In this document: positions 1-5,764 of the stretch, piece by piece | How positions within the stretch are numbered: the stretch's first letter is position 1 | Layout: each line of letters opens with the position of its first letter | Origin: Oscillospiraceae bacterium | GTDB lineage: Bacteria; Bacillota; Clostridia; Oscillospirales; Ruminococcaceae | DNA: 7,719 nt | Direction of reading: 5' to 3' | Assembly (NCBI GenBank): GCA_016302655.1 | Contig: JAEDNF010000072.1 | Span: 1-7,719, forward strand | The notes under the pieces: model-generated | The model's database searches: none | What the model was told of the DNA's origin: nothing | What the model saw: only the letters and a program-made list of their open reading frames with translations | Position numbers and translations under genes: made by a program

Positions 1-602
1 ACAGCAATATATGCCTTGACTATCTCAACACACTTCTCATAGCTCATACTGCTGGTGTCAAGACAAAGGTTATAGTTTCTTGCGTCTGTCCAGTCACGGC
101 CGGTATAATGACGATAGTATTCGCTGCGGCTCTTGTCTTCCCTCTCGATGAGCTTCTTTGCTTCTTTTTCGTCAAGGCCGTACTTATCGTAGATATTCTT
201 GACGGAAGTCTTAATATCTGCGTAGATAAACAGCTTTATCACATTCTTGCGGTCCCTGAGGATATAATCGGCGCATCTGCCGACTATAACAGCCGCATCT
301 TTCTTATCTGCAATATCGTTGATTATCTTTGCGGTATAATTGAACAGATTGCGGTCGGAGGTAAAGTCCTTGCTGTCAGGCTCGATAAGCTCGCCTGTGT
401 ATATCTCTTCACGGGCAAAGATAGAGCTTTTTACCTTTTCATCAACTCTGCCGAACAGTTCCTCGTTTATTCCGCTTTCATCACTTGCCATTCTGATTAT
501 CTCTTTGTCATAATAGGGAATATCAAACTCTTTGGCAAGCATCTTGCCGATAGTTCTGCCGCCGCTGCCCATTTCTCTGGCTATAGTAATAATCTGTCCC
601 AT
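1..602 (-). CDS. Cytidylate kinase-like family protein (3' end beyond window)
   Basis: The frame is open from ATG at 602 to the window edge, giving 200 codons with no stop. It starts MGQIITIAREMGSGGRTIGK, followed by an IPYYDKEII segment, the opening typical of the cytidylate-kinase-like family (Cytidylate_kin2). Members are about 200-220 residues, so probably only a few residues are missing. A VIVGRCADY segment lies near residues 108-116, and an arginine-rich lid-like segment (REDKSRSEYYRHYTGRDW) near 155-172. The P-loop is unusual. Aligned to true CMP kinases (GxxGxGK[ST]), the nucleotide-binding lysine falls on Gly15 and the following Ser/Thr on Arg16. I believe this is common in the family, so CMP kinase activity should not be assumed. 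Presumably cytoplasmic. A GGAGGG ribosome site precedes the start, 9 bases separate it from the livF stop, and no terminator lies between, so it is very likely the last known gene of the liv transcript. Family is fairly sure; substrate unknown. Confidence 0.85.
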   Translation of the reverse strand, partial: MGQIITIAREMGSGGRTIGKMLAKEFDIPYYDKEIIRMASDESGINEELFGRVDEKVKSSIFAREEIYTGELIEPDSKDFTSDRNLFNYTAKIINDIADKKDAAVIVGRCADYILRDRKNVIKLFIYADIKTSVKNIYDKYGLDEKEAKKLIEREDKSRSEYYRHYTGRDWTDARNYNLCLDTSSMSYEKCVEIVKAYIA

Positions 603-611
603 ATGCCCTCC

Positions 612-1322
612 TTATTCTCCGAGATATGCTTTTTTTACGGAATCGTCGTTTATAAGATCGGACGCCGCACCCGAAAGCGATATCTTTCCTGTCTCAAGAA
701 CATAAGCTCTGTCGGCTATGGAAAGTGCCTTCTTAGCATTCTGCTCAACGAGCAGTACGGTCGTACCCGACTCTCTTATAGTCTGAATAATATCGAAAAT
801 ATTGCTTACGAAAATAGGCGAAAGTCCCATTGAGGGTTCGTCCATAACGATTATTTTAGGCTTTGACATAAGCGCTCTGCCCATAGCGAGCATCTGCTGT
901 TCGCCTCCCGAGAGCGTACCTGCTATCTGAGTTTTTCTCTCTGCAAGACGAGGGAATCTTTCATAAACCATCTCTATGTCTTTGGATATATTCTCCTTGT
1001 CTTTTCGTGTGAATGCGCCCAGCTTCAGATTGTCAAGTACCGTAAGGTTCTGGAATATTCGTCTTCCTTCGGGTACATGGGCTATTCCCATCTCTACTAT
1101 CTTATGTGCCGGAGTCTTGGTAAGCTCTACTCCGTTGAAGGTTATCGAACCGCTTTTTGCATGAAGCAGACCGGTTATTGTATGGAGCGTTGTCGTCTTT
1201 CCTGCACCGTTAGCACCGATAAGGGCGATTACCTCGCCTTCGTTGACTTCAAAGGATATACCCTTGAGGGCTGCAATCATACCGTAATTTACATAAAGGT
1301 CTTTTATTTCAAGCATTGCCAT
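612..1322 (-). CDS. livF: Branched-chain amino acid ABC transporter, ATP-binding protein LivF
   Basis: This is one of the two cytoplasmic ATPases that power the LIV importer, working as a pair with LivG on the LivH/LivM membrane core. The 236-residue length is normal. Walker A GANGAGKT lies at residues 36-43, the signature LSGGEQQ at 137-143 and Walker B IIVMDEP at 157-163. Two features separate LivF from LivG: VPEGRRIF at 83-90 where most ABC ATPases carry the Q-loop glutamine, and LVEQN at 191-195 with glutamine in place of the switch histidine. Both are normal for LivF. The protein ends AYLGE, as the family does. The start at 1322 has a GGAGGG site that overlaps the livG stop (TAAGGAGG), so translation is probably coupled. 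Met3 is a possible alternative start. 15 bases separate it from livG. Confidence 0.96.
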   Translation of the reverse strand: MAMLEIKDLYVNYGMIAALKGISFEVNEGEVIALIGANGAGKTTTLHTITGLLHAKSGSITFNGVELTKTPAHKIVEMGIAHVPEGRRIFQNLTVLDNLKLGAFTRKDKENISKDIEMVYERFPRLAERKTQIAGTLSGGEQQMLAMGRALMSKPKIIVMDEPSMGLSPIFVSNIFDIIQTIRESGTTVLLVEQNAKKALSIADRAYVLETGKISLSGAASDLINDDSVKKAYLGE

Positions 1323-1337
1323 TTTTCTGCACCCTCC

Positions 1338-2096
1338 TTAATCTCCGAGATATGCCGTGATAACTTCGGGATTATTGAGGACATCGCTTGTCTTGCCCTC
1401 GCATAAAAGCTGACCGAAATTAAGCACAGACAGTTTTTCACATATTCCGGATACAAGAGACATATCGTGCTCGATTAAAAGTACCGTCATATCAAAGTTA
1501 TCTCTTACAAAGCGGATAGTGTTCATAAGTTCAGCTGTTTCGTTGGGATTCATACCTGCGGCAGGTTCATCAAGAAGAAGCAGTTTAGGCTGTGTAGCAA
1601 GCGCTCTTGCGATCTCCAGCTTTCTCTGGTCACCGTAAGGAAGATTTGCCGCAAGTAAATCAGCCTTGATGTCAAGCTCGAAAACGCTGAGCAGTTCCAT
1701 TGCCTTCTTATCCATTTCTTTTTCCGTGGAGAAGAAACGGGGCATTCTGAAAACGCCTTCTGCCGTGCTGTACTTATAATGATTGTGAAGTCCTACCTTA
1801 ACATTATCAAGAACGCTCATCGCCTTGAACAGTCTTATATTCTGGAATGTACGGGCAACTCCCGCACGGTTGATATCAATTGTGCTTTTGCCTGTGATAT
1901 TCTGCCCGTCAAGCATAATAACACCGTTTGAGGGCTTATATACTCCTGTGAGCATATTAAAGACCGTAGTCTTTCCTGCACCGTTGGGACCTATGAGACC
2001 GTAAAGCTCGCCCTTTTCAATGGTAACGCTGAACTCGTCAACGGCACGAAGACCGCCGAAAGATATTCCTAAATTTTTAACTTCAAGAAGTGCCAT
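1338..2096 (-). CDS. livG: Branched-chain amino acid ABC transporter, ATP-binding protein LivG
   Basis: This is the second ATPase of the importer, a cytoplasmic partner of LivF. At 252 residues it is of family length. Walker A GPNGAGKT lies at 36-43, the Q-loop RTFQN at 82-86 (Gln85) and Walker B LLLLDEP at 172-178, with the switch histidine in LIEHDM (His210). The signature segment reads LPYGDQR (152-158) instead of LSGGQ, and this variant is characteristic of LivG. The insert between Q-loop and signature (about residues 104-126) is also typical of LivG and absent from LivF. The ATG abuts the stop of livM (TAAATG), with a GGAGG site eight bases upstream inside the end of livM, so the two are translationally coupled. 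Identification is secure; the transported amino acid cannot be read from this subunit. Confidence 0.96.
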   Translation of the reverse strand: MALLEVKNLGISFGGLRAVDEFSVTIEKGELYGLIGPNGAGKTTVFNMLTGVYKPSNGVIMLDGQNITGKSTIDINRAGVARTFQNIRLFKAMSVLDNVKVGLHNHYKYSTAEGVFRMPRFFSTEKEMDKKAMELLSVFELDIKADLLAANLPYGDQRKLEIARALATQPKLLLLDEPAAGMNPNETAELMNTIRFVRDNFDMTVLLIEHDMSLVSGICEKLSVLNFGQLLCEGKTSDVLNNPEVITAYLGD

Positions 2097-3218
2097 TTAC
2101 TTGACCTCCTTTGTTTTAGGTTTTATTATCATATTTTTCAGCTTTATTATCTGGTCTTTAAGCCAATTCAGAACAGAAATGATAAGATTTCTTGCCTTTT
2201 CGTTTGAAGTGCATATCATCATTACTATCAGAACTATAGAATAGATGAGCATTCTGTAGTTGTTGATGCTTCTGAGCACCTCGGGGAGCAATGTCAGCAC
2301 TATTGCGGCGATAACGCTTCCTCTTATATTACCGATACCGCCGAGTACGACGAATACGAGTATCAGTATCGACATATTATAATCGAACTTTGCCGCCTGC
2401 AGCGTTGCGTAGTTATGCGAGTAAAGAGCGCCGGCGAGACCTGCAAGAAAAGCGGTAAGAGCAAAGGTTATCAGCTTGTACTTTGTGATATTAAGACCTA
2501 CCGACTCAGCCGCTATAGCGTTATCACGGATAGCCTTTACAGCTCGGCCTGTTCTTGAATTGATGAAGTTGTATGAAATAATCAGCGTTATCATCAGCAG
2601 AACGAATCCGATCACGAATGTGGAATCCTGCGGAACGCCCTTTACACCGAGCGCACCACGGATTATTTCCGTACCGTCTTCCGCAAGGTTCATATCCGCC
2701 TGATTAAGAGCGATATGGAGTCCGTTGCTGTCGATGCCGACATAAAGCGCCGCAAATACATTCTTGATAATTTCACCGAATGCAAGCGTTACTATCGCAA
2801 GATAGTCGCCTCTCAGACGGAGAACCGGTATTCCTATAAGTATGCCGAATACTGCCGCACATATTCCGCCGACAAGAATTGCAAGCGGGAAACGAATCCA
2901 TGCAACCGTTATAGATTCATTGGTTGCTATTGAAAACAGTGCGCTTGAATATGCGCCTACGCACATAAATCCTGCCTGTCCGAGACTGAGCTCGCCGAGT
3001 ATACCGACTGTGAGGTTAAGCGAAACCGCAAGAATCGAATATACGCAAAGCGGAACAAGAAGTCCCTCTATCTGACTTGAAACATTGCCTGTAGATGATA
3101 AAACCATCATTATTACAAAGGCGACAATAACCATTATATATGTTGTAAAGCTCTGCTTGGTCTGGGGCTTTAGCATTCTCGCTTTTGCCAGGGTCGTTTT
3201 ATTACTCATAAAAACCAT
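2097..3218 (-). CDS. livM: Branched-chain amino acid ABC transporter, permease LivM
   Basis: This integral membrane permease forms the translocation path with LivH. The protein is 373 residues, very hydrophobic, with roughly eight to ten membrane segments. The hallmark GELSLGQAGF is at residues 75-84. A later RGDYLAIVTLAFGEIIKN block and a GRAVKAIRDNAIAAESVG block (the likely ATPase-contacting loop) are also typical. The N-terminus has about 25 polar, basic residues before the first membrane segment. The C-terminus has a basic tail of about 35 residues (ending KTKEVK) after the last one, and the usual RPQGL-like motif after the last helix is not evident. The start is uncertain. ATG 3218 has AAGGG six bases upstream; ATG 3209 (Met4) has AAGGA ten bases upstream. 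12 bases separate it from livH, which ends in two consecutive TAA codons. Confidence 0.94.
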   Translation of the reverse strand: MVFMSNKTTLAKARMLKPQTKQSFTTYIMVIVAFVIMMVLSSTGNVSSQIEGLLVPLCVYSILAVSLNLTVGILGELSLGQAGFMCVGAYSSALFSIATNESITVAWIRFPLAILVGGICAAVFGILIGIPVLRLRGDYLAIVTLAFGEIIKNVFAALYVGIDSNGLHIALNQADMNLAEDGTEIIRGALGVKGVPQDSTFVIGFVLLMITLIISYNFINSRTGRAVKAIRDNAIAAESVGLNITKYKLITFALTAFLAGLAGALYSHNYATLQAAKFDYNMSILILVFVVLGGIGNIRGSVIAAIVLTLLPEVLRSINNYRMLIYSIVLIVMMICTSNEKARNLIISVLNWLKDQIIKLKNMIIKPKTKEVK

Positions 3219-3230
3219 TTCCTTCCCTTA

Positions 3231-4112
3231 TTATACTTTCTCTCTTACCTTCTTGCCAAGTATTCCCGTAGGCTTTACGATAAGGACGAGAATAAGCACT
3301 GCAAAAACGATAGCGTCAGACAGCTGAGGCGAAATATATGCTCTTCCGAGTATCTCTATAACGCCTATCAGTATGCCGCCTATCATAGCACCGGGTACCG
3401 AGCCGATACCGCCGAATACAGCGGCAACGAAAGCCTTTATACCGGGCATTGCGCCGGTAGTATTCTGAAGAGTGGGATATGCCGAGCAAAGAAGTGCACC
3501 GGCGATAGCCGCAAGTCCCGCACCGATTGCAAAGGTAAGAGATATTGTTCTGTTTATGTTTATACCCATAAGCTGAGCCGCATCCTTATCCTCTGATACA
3601 GCGAGCATTGCTCGTCCGCTCTTGGTCTTCTTTATGAACAGTGAAAGTCCGACAACTATCAGAATCGAAATTATGATAGCTACGATAGTTTCACCCGTGA
3701 TTACTATCTGACCGTCGAAAAGGGATATGGACGGTATATTTACTACCGATGTGAAGTTGACGGGCTTTTCTCCGAACAACAGCAGCGCCGAGTTCTGCAG
3801 GAAATAGCTTACACCAATCGCCGTTATAAGTACCGAAAGTGAAGTAGCCTGTCTCAGCGGCTTATAAGCAATCTTTTCGATAACGATTCCGAGTACGGTG
3901 CAGGCGATAACCGCAAGAAGCACCGAAATATAAGGATTGATCTGGAACGATGTCATCGAATAAAAGATAACATATCCGCCGACCATAATTACATCTCCGT
4001 GTGCAAAGTTAAGCATCTTGGCGATACCGTATACAAGTGTATAACCGAGCGCTATAACAGCATATATGCTTCCGAGACTTATGCCGTTTATCAGGTTATT
4101 GAGAAAACCCAT
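3231..4112 (-). CDS. livH: Branched-chain amino acid ABC transporter, permease LivH
   Basis: This is the second membrane permease of the importer, pairing with LivM. At 293 residues it matches the family. The N-terminus carries the standard sequence NGISLGSIYAVIALGYTLVYG, followed by MLNFAHGD (33-40). The cytoplasmic coupling loop reads GRAMLAVSEDKDAAQLMGIN, and a glycine-rich AVFGGIGSVPGAMIGG segment follows near the C-terminus, then VKPTGILGKK. About eight membrane segments are visible. The start at 4112 is fixed by these motifs. Its ribosome site (GGGAAGGA) is rather far upstream, about 11 bases, and two out-of-frame ATGs lie between. It is the first gene after the internal terminator and promoter, so it opens the livHMGF-kinase transcript. 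Identification is secure. Confidence 0.96.
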   Translation of the reverse strand: MGFLNNLINGISLGSIYAVIALGYTLVYGIAKMLNFAHGDVIMVGGYVIFYSMTSFQINPYISVLLAVIACTVLGIVIEKIAYKPLRQATSLSVLITAIGVSYFLQNSALLLFGEKPVNFTSVVNIPSISLFDGQIVITGETIVAIIISILIVVGLSLFIKKTKSGRAMLAVSEDKDAAQLMGININRTISLTFAIGAGLAAIAGALLCSAYPTLQNTTGAMPGIKAFVAAVFGGIGSVPGAMIGGILIGVIEILGRAYISPQLSDAIVFAVLILVLIVKPTGILGKKVREKV

Positions 4113-4135
4113 TTTACATACATTCCTTCCCTGAA

Positions 4136-4164
4136 TGAAGGTGATCTGAGTCGATTCACCTTCA
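4136..4164 (-). promoter_or_regulatory. Leader hairpin upstream of livH
   Basis: A perfect 9-base inverted repeat (TGAAGGTGA / TCACCTTCA) with an 11-base loop lies between the predicted transcription start and the livH ribosome site, about seven bases before the GGGAAGGA. No U-run follows it on either strand, so it is not a simple terminator. It could stabilise the 5' end of the mRNA, shape ribosome access, or act as a protein site on DNA. The repeat is seen directly; the role is unknown. Confidence 0.6.
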
Positions 4165-4174
4165 AAAAGATATA

Positions 4175-4194
4175 CTTTTAATCGTTCTTTTAAT
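4175..4194 (-). repeat. 8-base direct repeat over the livH -10/start region
   Basis: Read on the minus strand, ATTAAAAG occurs twice with a 4-base AACG spacer (12-base period). The first copy overlaps the end of the -10 element; the second lies just after the predicted start point. A wider GATATA...TATATC inverted pair (4169-4174 and 4195-4200) flanks it. In an AT-rich promoter this may be chance. Confidence 0.45.
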
Positions 4195-4221
4195 TATATC
4201 ACAGCAATCAGCATTTTGCAA
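4193..4221 (-). promoter_or_regulatory. Sigma-A promoter for livHMGF
   Basis: On the minus strand the -35 is TTGCAA (4221-4216), the spacer is 17 bases, and the -10 is a perfect TATAAT (4198-4193). TG one base upstream of the -10 gives an extended -10 (TGATATAAT). It sits just downstream of the livK terminator and about 80 bases upstream of livH, with a predicted start near 4186. This would allow the permease/ATPase genes to be expressed separately from livK. Confidence 0.75.
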
Positions 4222-4241
4222 CATTTTTTTGCCGATAATTC

Positions 4242-4274
4242 AAAAAGACCGACAGGAAAAATCCTGCCGGCCTT
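4242..4274 (-). terminator. Intrinsic terminator after livK
   Basis: On the minus strand a 13-base-pair stem (AAGGCCGGCAGGA pairing with TCCTGTCGGTCTT, two G-U pairs) closes a TTTT loop and runs into a T-run. It begins about 30 bases after the livK stop. The opposite strand has no T-run after the stem, so it acts for minus-strand transcription. It separates livK from livH and probably lets only part of the livK transcript continue. Confidence 0.85.
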
Positions 4275-4304
4275 AATTGATATTAATTTGCCTATTTTGC
4301 CGTA

Positions 4305-5501
4305 TTATTCAAGAGCAGAATAGTTGCCGTCCTTGATAACTACAGCCTTAGGAGCCTTGGAAACTTCGCCGCCTGCTGTCCATGTCATACCTGTACCTGT
4401 AAGACCATCGAAGCTGAAGTCAGAAGCAGTGATGCCTGCCTTGAGCTTTTCACAGATATCAGAAGCGCTCATGTCGCCAGTGATGTTCTGTGTCTCGATA
4501 AGCTTAGCAAGAATCTTTACGCCGTCATAAGCGTCAGCAGCGAACTGGTTGGGAGTTTCGTTGTTGTATGCTTCCTTGTAAGCCTTAACGAAATCCTGTG
4601 TAGCCTGATCCTTAGAATCTGCTGCGAAAGGAGTTAAGAGCATAACGCCTTCAGCAAGAGCAGTATCGAAGTTTTCAATGCTTGTAATACCGTCAAGACC
4701 GTCGCATCCGAAGAACTTGGGTGCATAGCCTACATTTTTGCTCTGTGTGAGTATAAGAGAAGCTTCCTGATAGTAGATGGGAAGGAATACGAGCTCAGCG
4801 CCCTTATTCTTGCAGTCAGCTATCTGAGCCGAGAAGTCAGTCTTGCTGTCCTTTGTGAAAGACTGCTCTGATACGAGCTCAAGACCCTTAGCCTGAGCTT
4901 CTTTCTTGAATGCATTGTAGATACCCGAAGAATAAGCGTCGGAGCTGTCGTAGATAACGCCTACCTTGGTTGCTACCTTGTTGTCTGCGATATAGTCTGC
5001 AGATGCTTTACCCTGGTTGGGGTCTGTGAAGCAGATCTGGAAGCAGTTGTCATTAGCGATTACATCCTGTGCAGAAGCAGAGGGAGTGAACTGGAATATG
5101 TTATCAGCCTTTGACTTGTCGATAACTGCAAGGCAAGAACCTGTAGTAACAGTACCCAGGAAAATCTGCATACCCTGATCCTTAAGTTTGTTGTATGCAT
5201 TTACTGCCTTGTCGCCGGGGTCAGCTTCGTCATCTTGAAATACGAGCTTTAATGTGTTGCCGTTAACGCCGCCTGCTGCGTTGATTTCTTTAACTGCAAG
5301 CTCGATAGCGTTCTTAACGCCTACACCGTACTGAGCTGCGGAACCTGTGAGGGGGCCGCTTCCGCCGATTACTATTGTCTTACCTGTGCCGTTTGCATCG
5401 CCTTCACCGTTTGTAGCAGCGTTTGAAGAACAGCCTGCGAAGCAGGATACTGCAATTGCAGCAGCTGCTGACATTGCAAGAATTCTTTTTAAACTCTTCA
5501 T
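4305..5501 (-). CDS. livK: Branched-chain amino acid ABC transporter, substrate-binding lipoprotein LivK
   Basis: This is the extracellular, membrane-anchored receptor that captures the amino acid and delivers it to LivHM. The protein is 398 residues. The signal peptide is MKSLKRIL followed by an alanine-rich core and a lipobox FAGC, with Cys24 the likely lipidated residue. A polar Asn/Gly/Glu linker (about 25-40) follows. The mature part is a type I periplasmic-binding fold (Peripla_BP_6): IVIGGSGPLTGSAAQYG opens it at about 43-59, followed by INAAGGVNG and later by QFAADAYDGVKIL. The frame stays open upstream to an ATG at 5540, but 5501 is chosen because AAGGAGAGA lies at ideal distance and a lipoprotein signal starts there. 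Genes livHMGF follow after a terminator and new promoter. Leu/Ile/Val is the usual ligand of this five-gene set, but related receptors bind other amino acids or amides, so specificity is inferred. Confidence 0.94.
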   Translation of the reverse strand: MKSLKRILAMSAAAAIAVSCFAGCSSNAATNGEGDANGTGKTIVIGGSGPLTGSAAQYGVGVKNAIELAVKEINAAGGVNGNTLKLVFQDDEADPGDKAVNAYNKLKDQGMQIFLGTVTTGSCLAVIDKSKADNIFQFTPSASAQDVIANDNCFQICFTDPNQGKASADYIADNKVATKVGVIYDSSDAYSSGIYNAFKKEAQAKGLELVSEQSFTKDSKTDFSAQIADCKNKGAELVFLPIYYQEASLILTQSKNVGYAPKFFGCDGLDGITSIENFDTALAEGVMLLTPFAADSKDQATQDFVKAYKEAYNNETPNQFAADAYDGVKILAKLIETQNITGDMSASDICEKLKAGITASDFSFDGLTGTGMTWTAGGEVSKAPKAVVIKDGNYSALE

Positions 5502-5507
5502 TTTTTG

Positions 5508-5516
5508 TCTCTCCTT
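5508..5516 (-). promoter_or_regulatory. Ribosome binding site of livK
   Basis: AAGGAGAGA on the minus strand, with its AAGGAGA core ending eight bases before ATG 5501. It decides the livK start. The in-frame ATGs at 5540 and 5534 lie upstream of this site, and they would add a polar stretch ahead of the signal peptide. Confidence 0.8.
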
Positions 5517-5525
5517 GTTTTGATT

Positions 5526-5543
5526 TGTATGCATTTGCATACA
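5526..5543. promoter_or_regulatory. 18-base palindrome in the livK leader
   Basis: TGTATGCA-TT-TGCATACA is a perfect 8-base inverted repeat with a 2-base centre. It lies about 14-31 bases downstream of the predicted livK start point and about 10 bases upstream of the ribosome site. Its size and symmetry fit a dimeric repressor operator (roadblock position). As RNA it could fold as a 7-pair hairpin. I cannot name the regulator. Confidence 0.6.
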
Positions 5544-5563
5544 TCGTTTTTCCTTACCTGCTT

Positions 5564-5592
5564 ATATTATCACGCTTTTGCAAGTTTGTCAA
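5564..5592 (-). promoter_or_regulatory. Sigma-A promoter for livK
   Basis: On the minus strand a perfect -35 TTGACA (5592-5587) is followed by a 17-base spacer and TAATAT (5569-5564), with TG one base before it. An overlapping GATAAT at 15-base spacing is an alternative. The predicted start is near 5557, giving a leader of about 55 bases to ATG 5501. The CodY-like box begins four bases upstream of the -35. Confidence 0.75.
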
Positions 5593-5596
5593 TGTG

Positions 5597-5611
5597 AATT
5601 TTCACAAAATT
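5597..5611. promoter_or_regulatory. CodY-like binding box
   Basis: AATTTTCACAAAATT differs at one position from the published CodY consensus AATTTTCWGAAAATT (14 of 15). The complementary strand also scores 14 of 15. CodY is the Firmicute regulator that senses branched-chain amino acids and GTP, and it commonly controls their uptake genes, so the site fits its place in front of livK. It ends four bases from the livK -35 and four bases from the -35 of the facing promoter. Binding is unproven. An overlapping 14-base dyad, TGTGAA-TT-TTCACA (5593-5606), could instead be read as a Crp/Fnr-sized site. Confidence 0.6.
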
Positions 5612-5615
5612 GAAC

Positions 5616-5645
5616 TTGCATTGTGCCTCGATATTGTGATAATAT
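5616..5645 (+). promoter_or_regulatory. Distal promoter facing the hydrolase-nadE pair
   Basis: TTGCAT (5616-5621) precedes GATAAT (5638-5643, 16-base spacer, extended TG at 5635-5636) or TAATAT (5640-5645, 18-base spacer). The -10 region GTGATAATATA is identical to that of the livK promoter on the other strand. A transcript from here would have a leader of about 110 bases before the hydrolase gene. It is weaker than the livK promoter by consensus and is supported mainly by the mirror symmetry. Confidence 0.45.
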
Positions 5646-5707
5646 AGATATTTTCCGTAGTTCGTACCGTTATACATCTCAATAAAAGCTTAAGTCAGTG
5701 CTCTGTC

Positions 5708-5736
5708 TTGTATTTTCCGGCGAAATCTGATATAAT
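5708..5736 (+). promoter_or_regulatory. Proximal promoter of the hydrolase gene
   Basis: TTGTAT (5708-5713), a 17-base spacer and a perfect TATAAT (5731-5736) with an extended TG (TGATATAAT). The predicted start near 5743 leaves a leader of about 22 bases, enough for the GTGAGG ribosome site at 5754-5759. The -35 coincides with a TTG that would otherwise serve as an upstream start codon of the same frame, which argues for the ATG at 5765 as the true start. Confidence 0.7.
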
Positions 5737-5764
5737 ACTATCATATAGGGAAAGTGAGGCATTT

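Larger units (their letters stand above)
5563..5646. repeat. Mirrored divergent promoter region with nested inverted repeats
   Basis: Three nested inverted pairs occupy this block. The outer pair is TATATTATCAC (5563-5573) with GTGATAATATA (5636-5646). The middle pair is TGCAAGTT (5579-5586) with AACTTGCA (5613-5620). The inner pair is TGTGAA (5593-5598) with TTCACA (5601-5606). The middle and inner pairs share one centre at 5599.5. The outer pair is offset by 10 bases, about one helical turn. The outer pair carries the -10 regions of the two facing promoters. The repeats are seen directly; coordinate regulation of both directions is inferred. Confidence 0.65.

Noticed and set aside
108..833. 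A 241-codon plus-strand open frame over the kinase-like gene and the end of livF.
   Set aside because: It is antisense to two well-supported genes and has no recognisable motif.
612..1322. LivF lacks the switch histidine (VEQN) and has Glu where the Q-loop glutamine is usual; LivG has LPYGDQR instead of LSGGQ.
   Set aside because: These are normal subfamily features of LivF and LivG, not defects.
615..1354. A near-identical 14-base string (tctccgagatatgc) at the 3' ends of livF and livG, each next to a CCTCC.
   Set aside because: It encodes the conserved AYLG[E/D] C-terminus of two homologous ATPases and the following ribosome sites, so it is not a mobile repeat.
5404..5544. A 46-codon minus-strand frame starting at ATG 5544 with AAGGA upstream, overlapping the start of livK in another frame; a possible cysteine-rich leader peptide.
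   Set aside because: Most of it is the livK signal-peptide region read in the wrong frame, with no branched-chain residue run as in attenuator peptides. Worth a glance in ribosome profiling only.
5593..5606. TGTGAA-TT-TTCACA read as a Crp/Fnr-family site about 43 bases upstream of the livK start.
   Set aside because: The spacing does not fit the Crp site (TGTGA-N6-TCACA), and the overlapping CodY-like match is closer and fits the gene better. It is kept only as an alternative reading.
5708..5764. Upstream extension of the hydrolase to a TTG start at 5708.
   Set aside because: The TTG is the -35 of a good promoter and the extension contains its TATAAT. ATG 5765 has its own ribosome site and matches the family's N-terminus.
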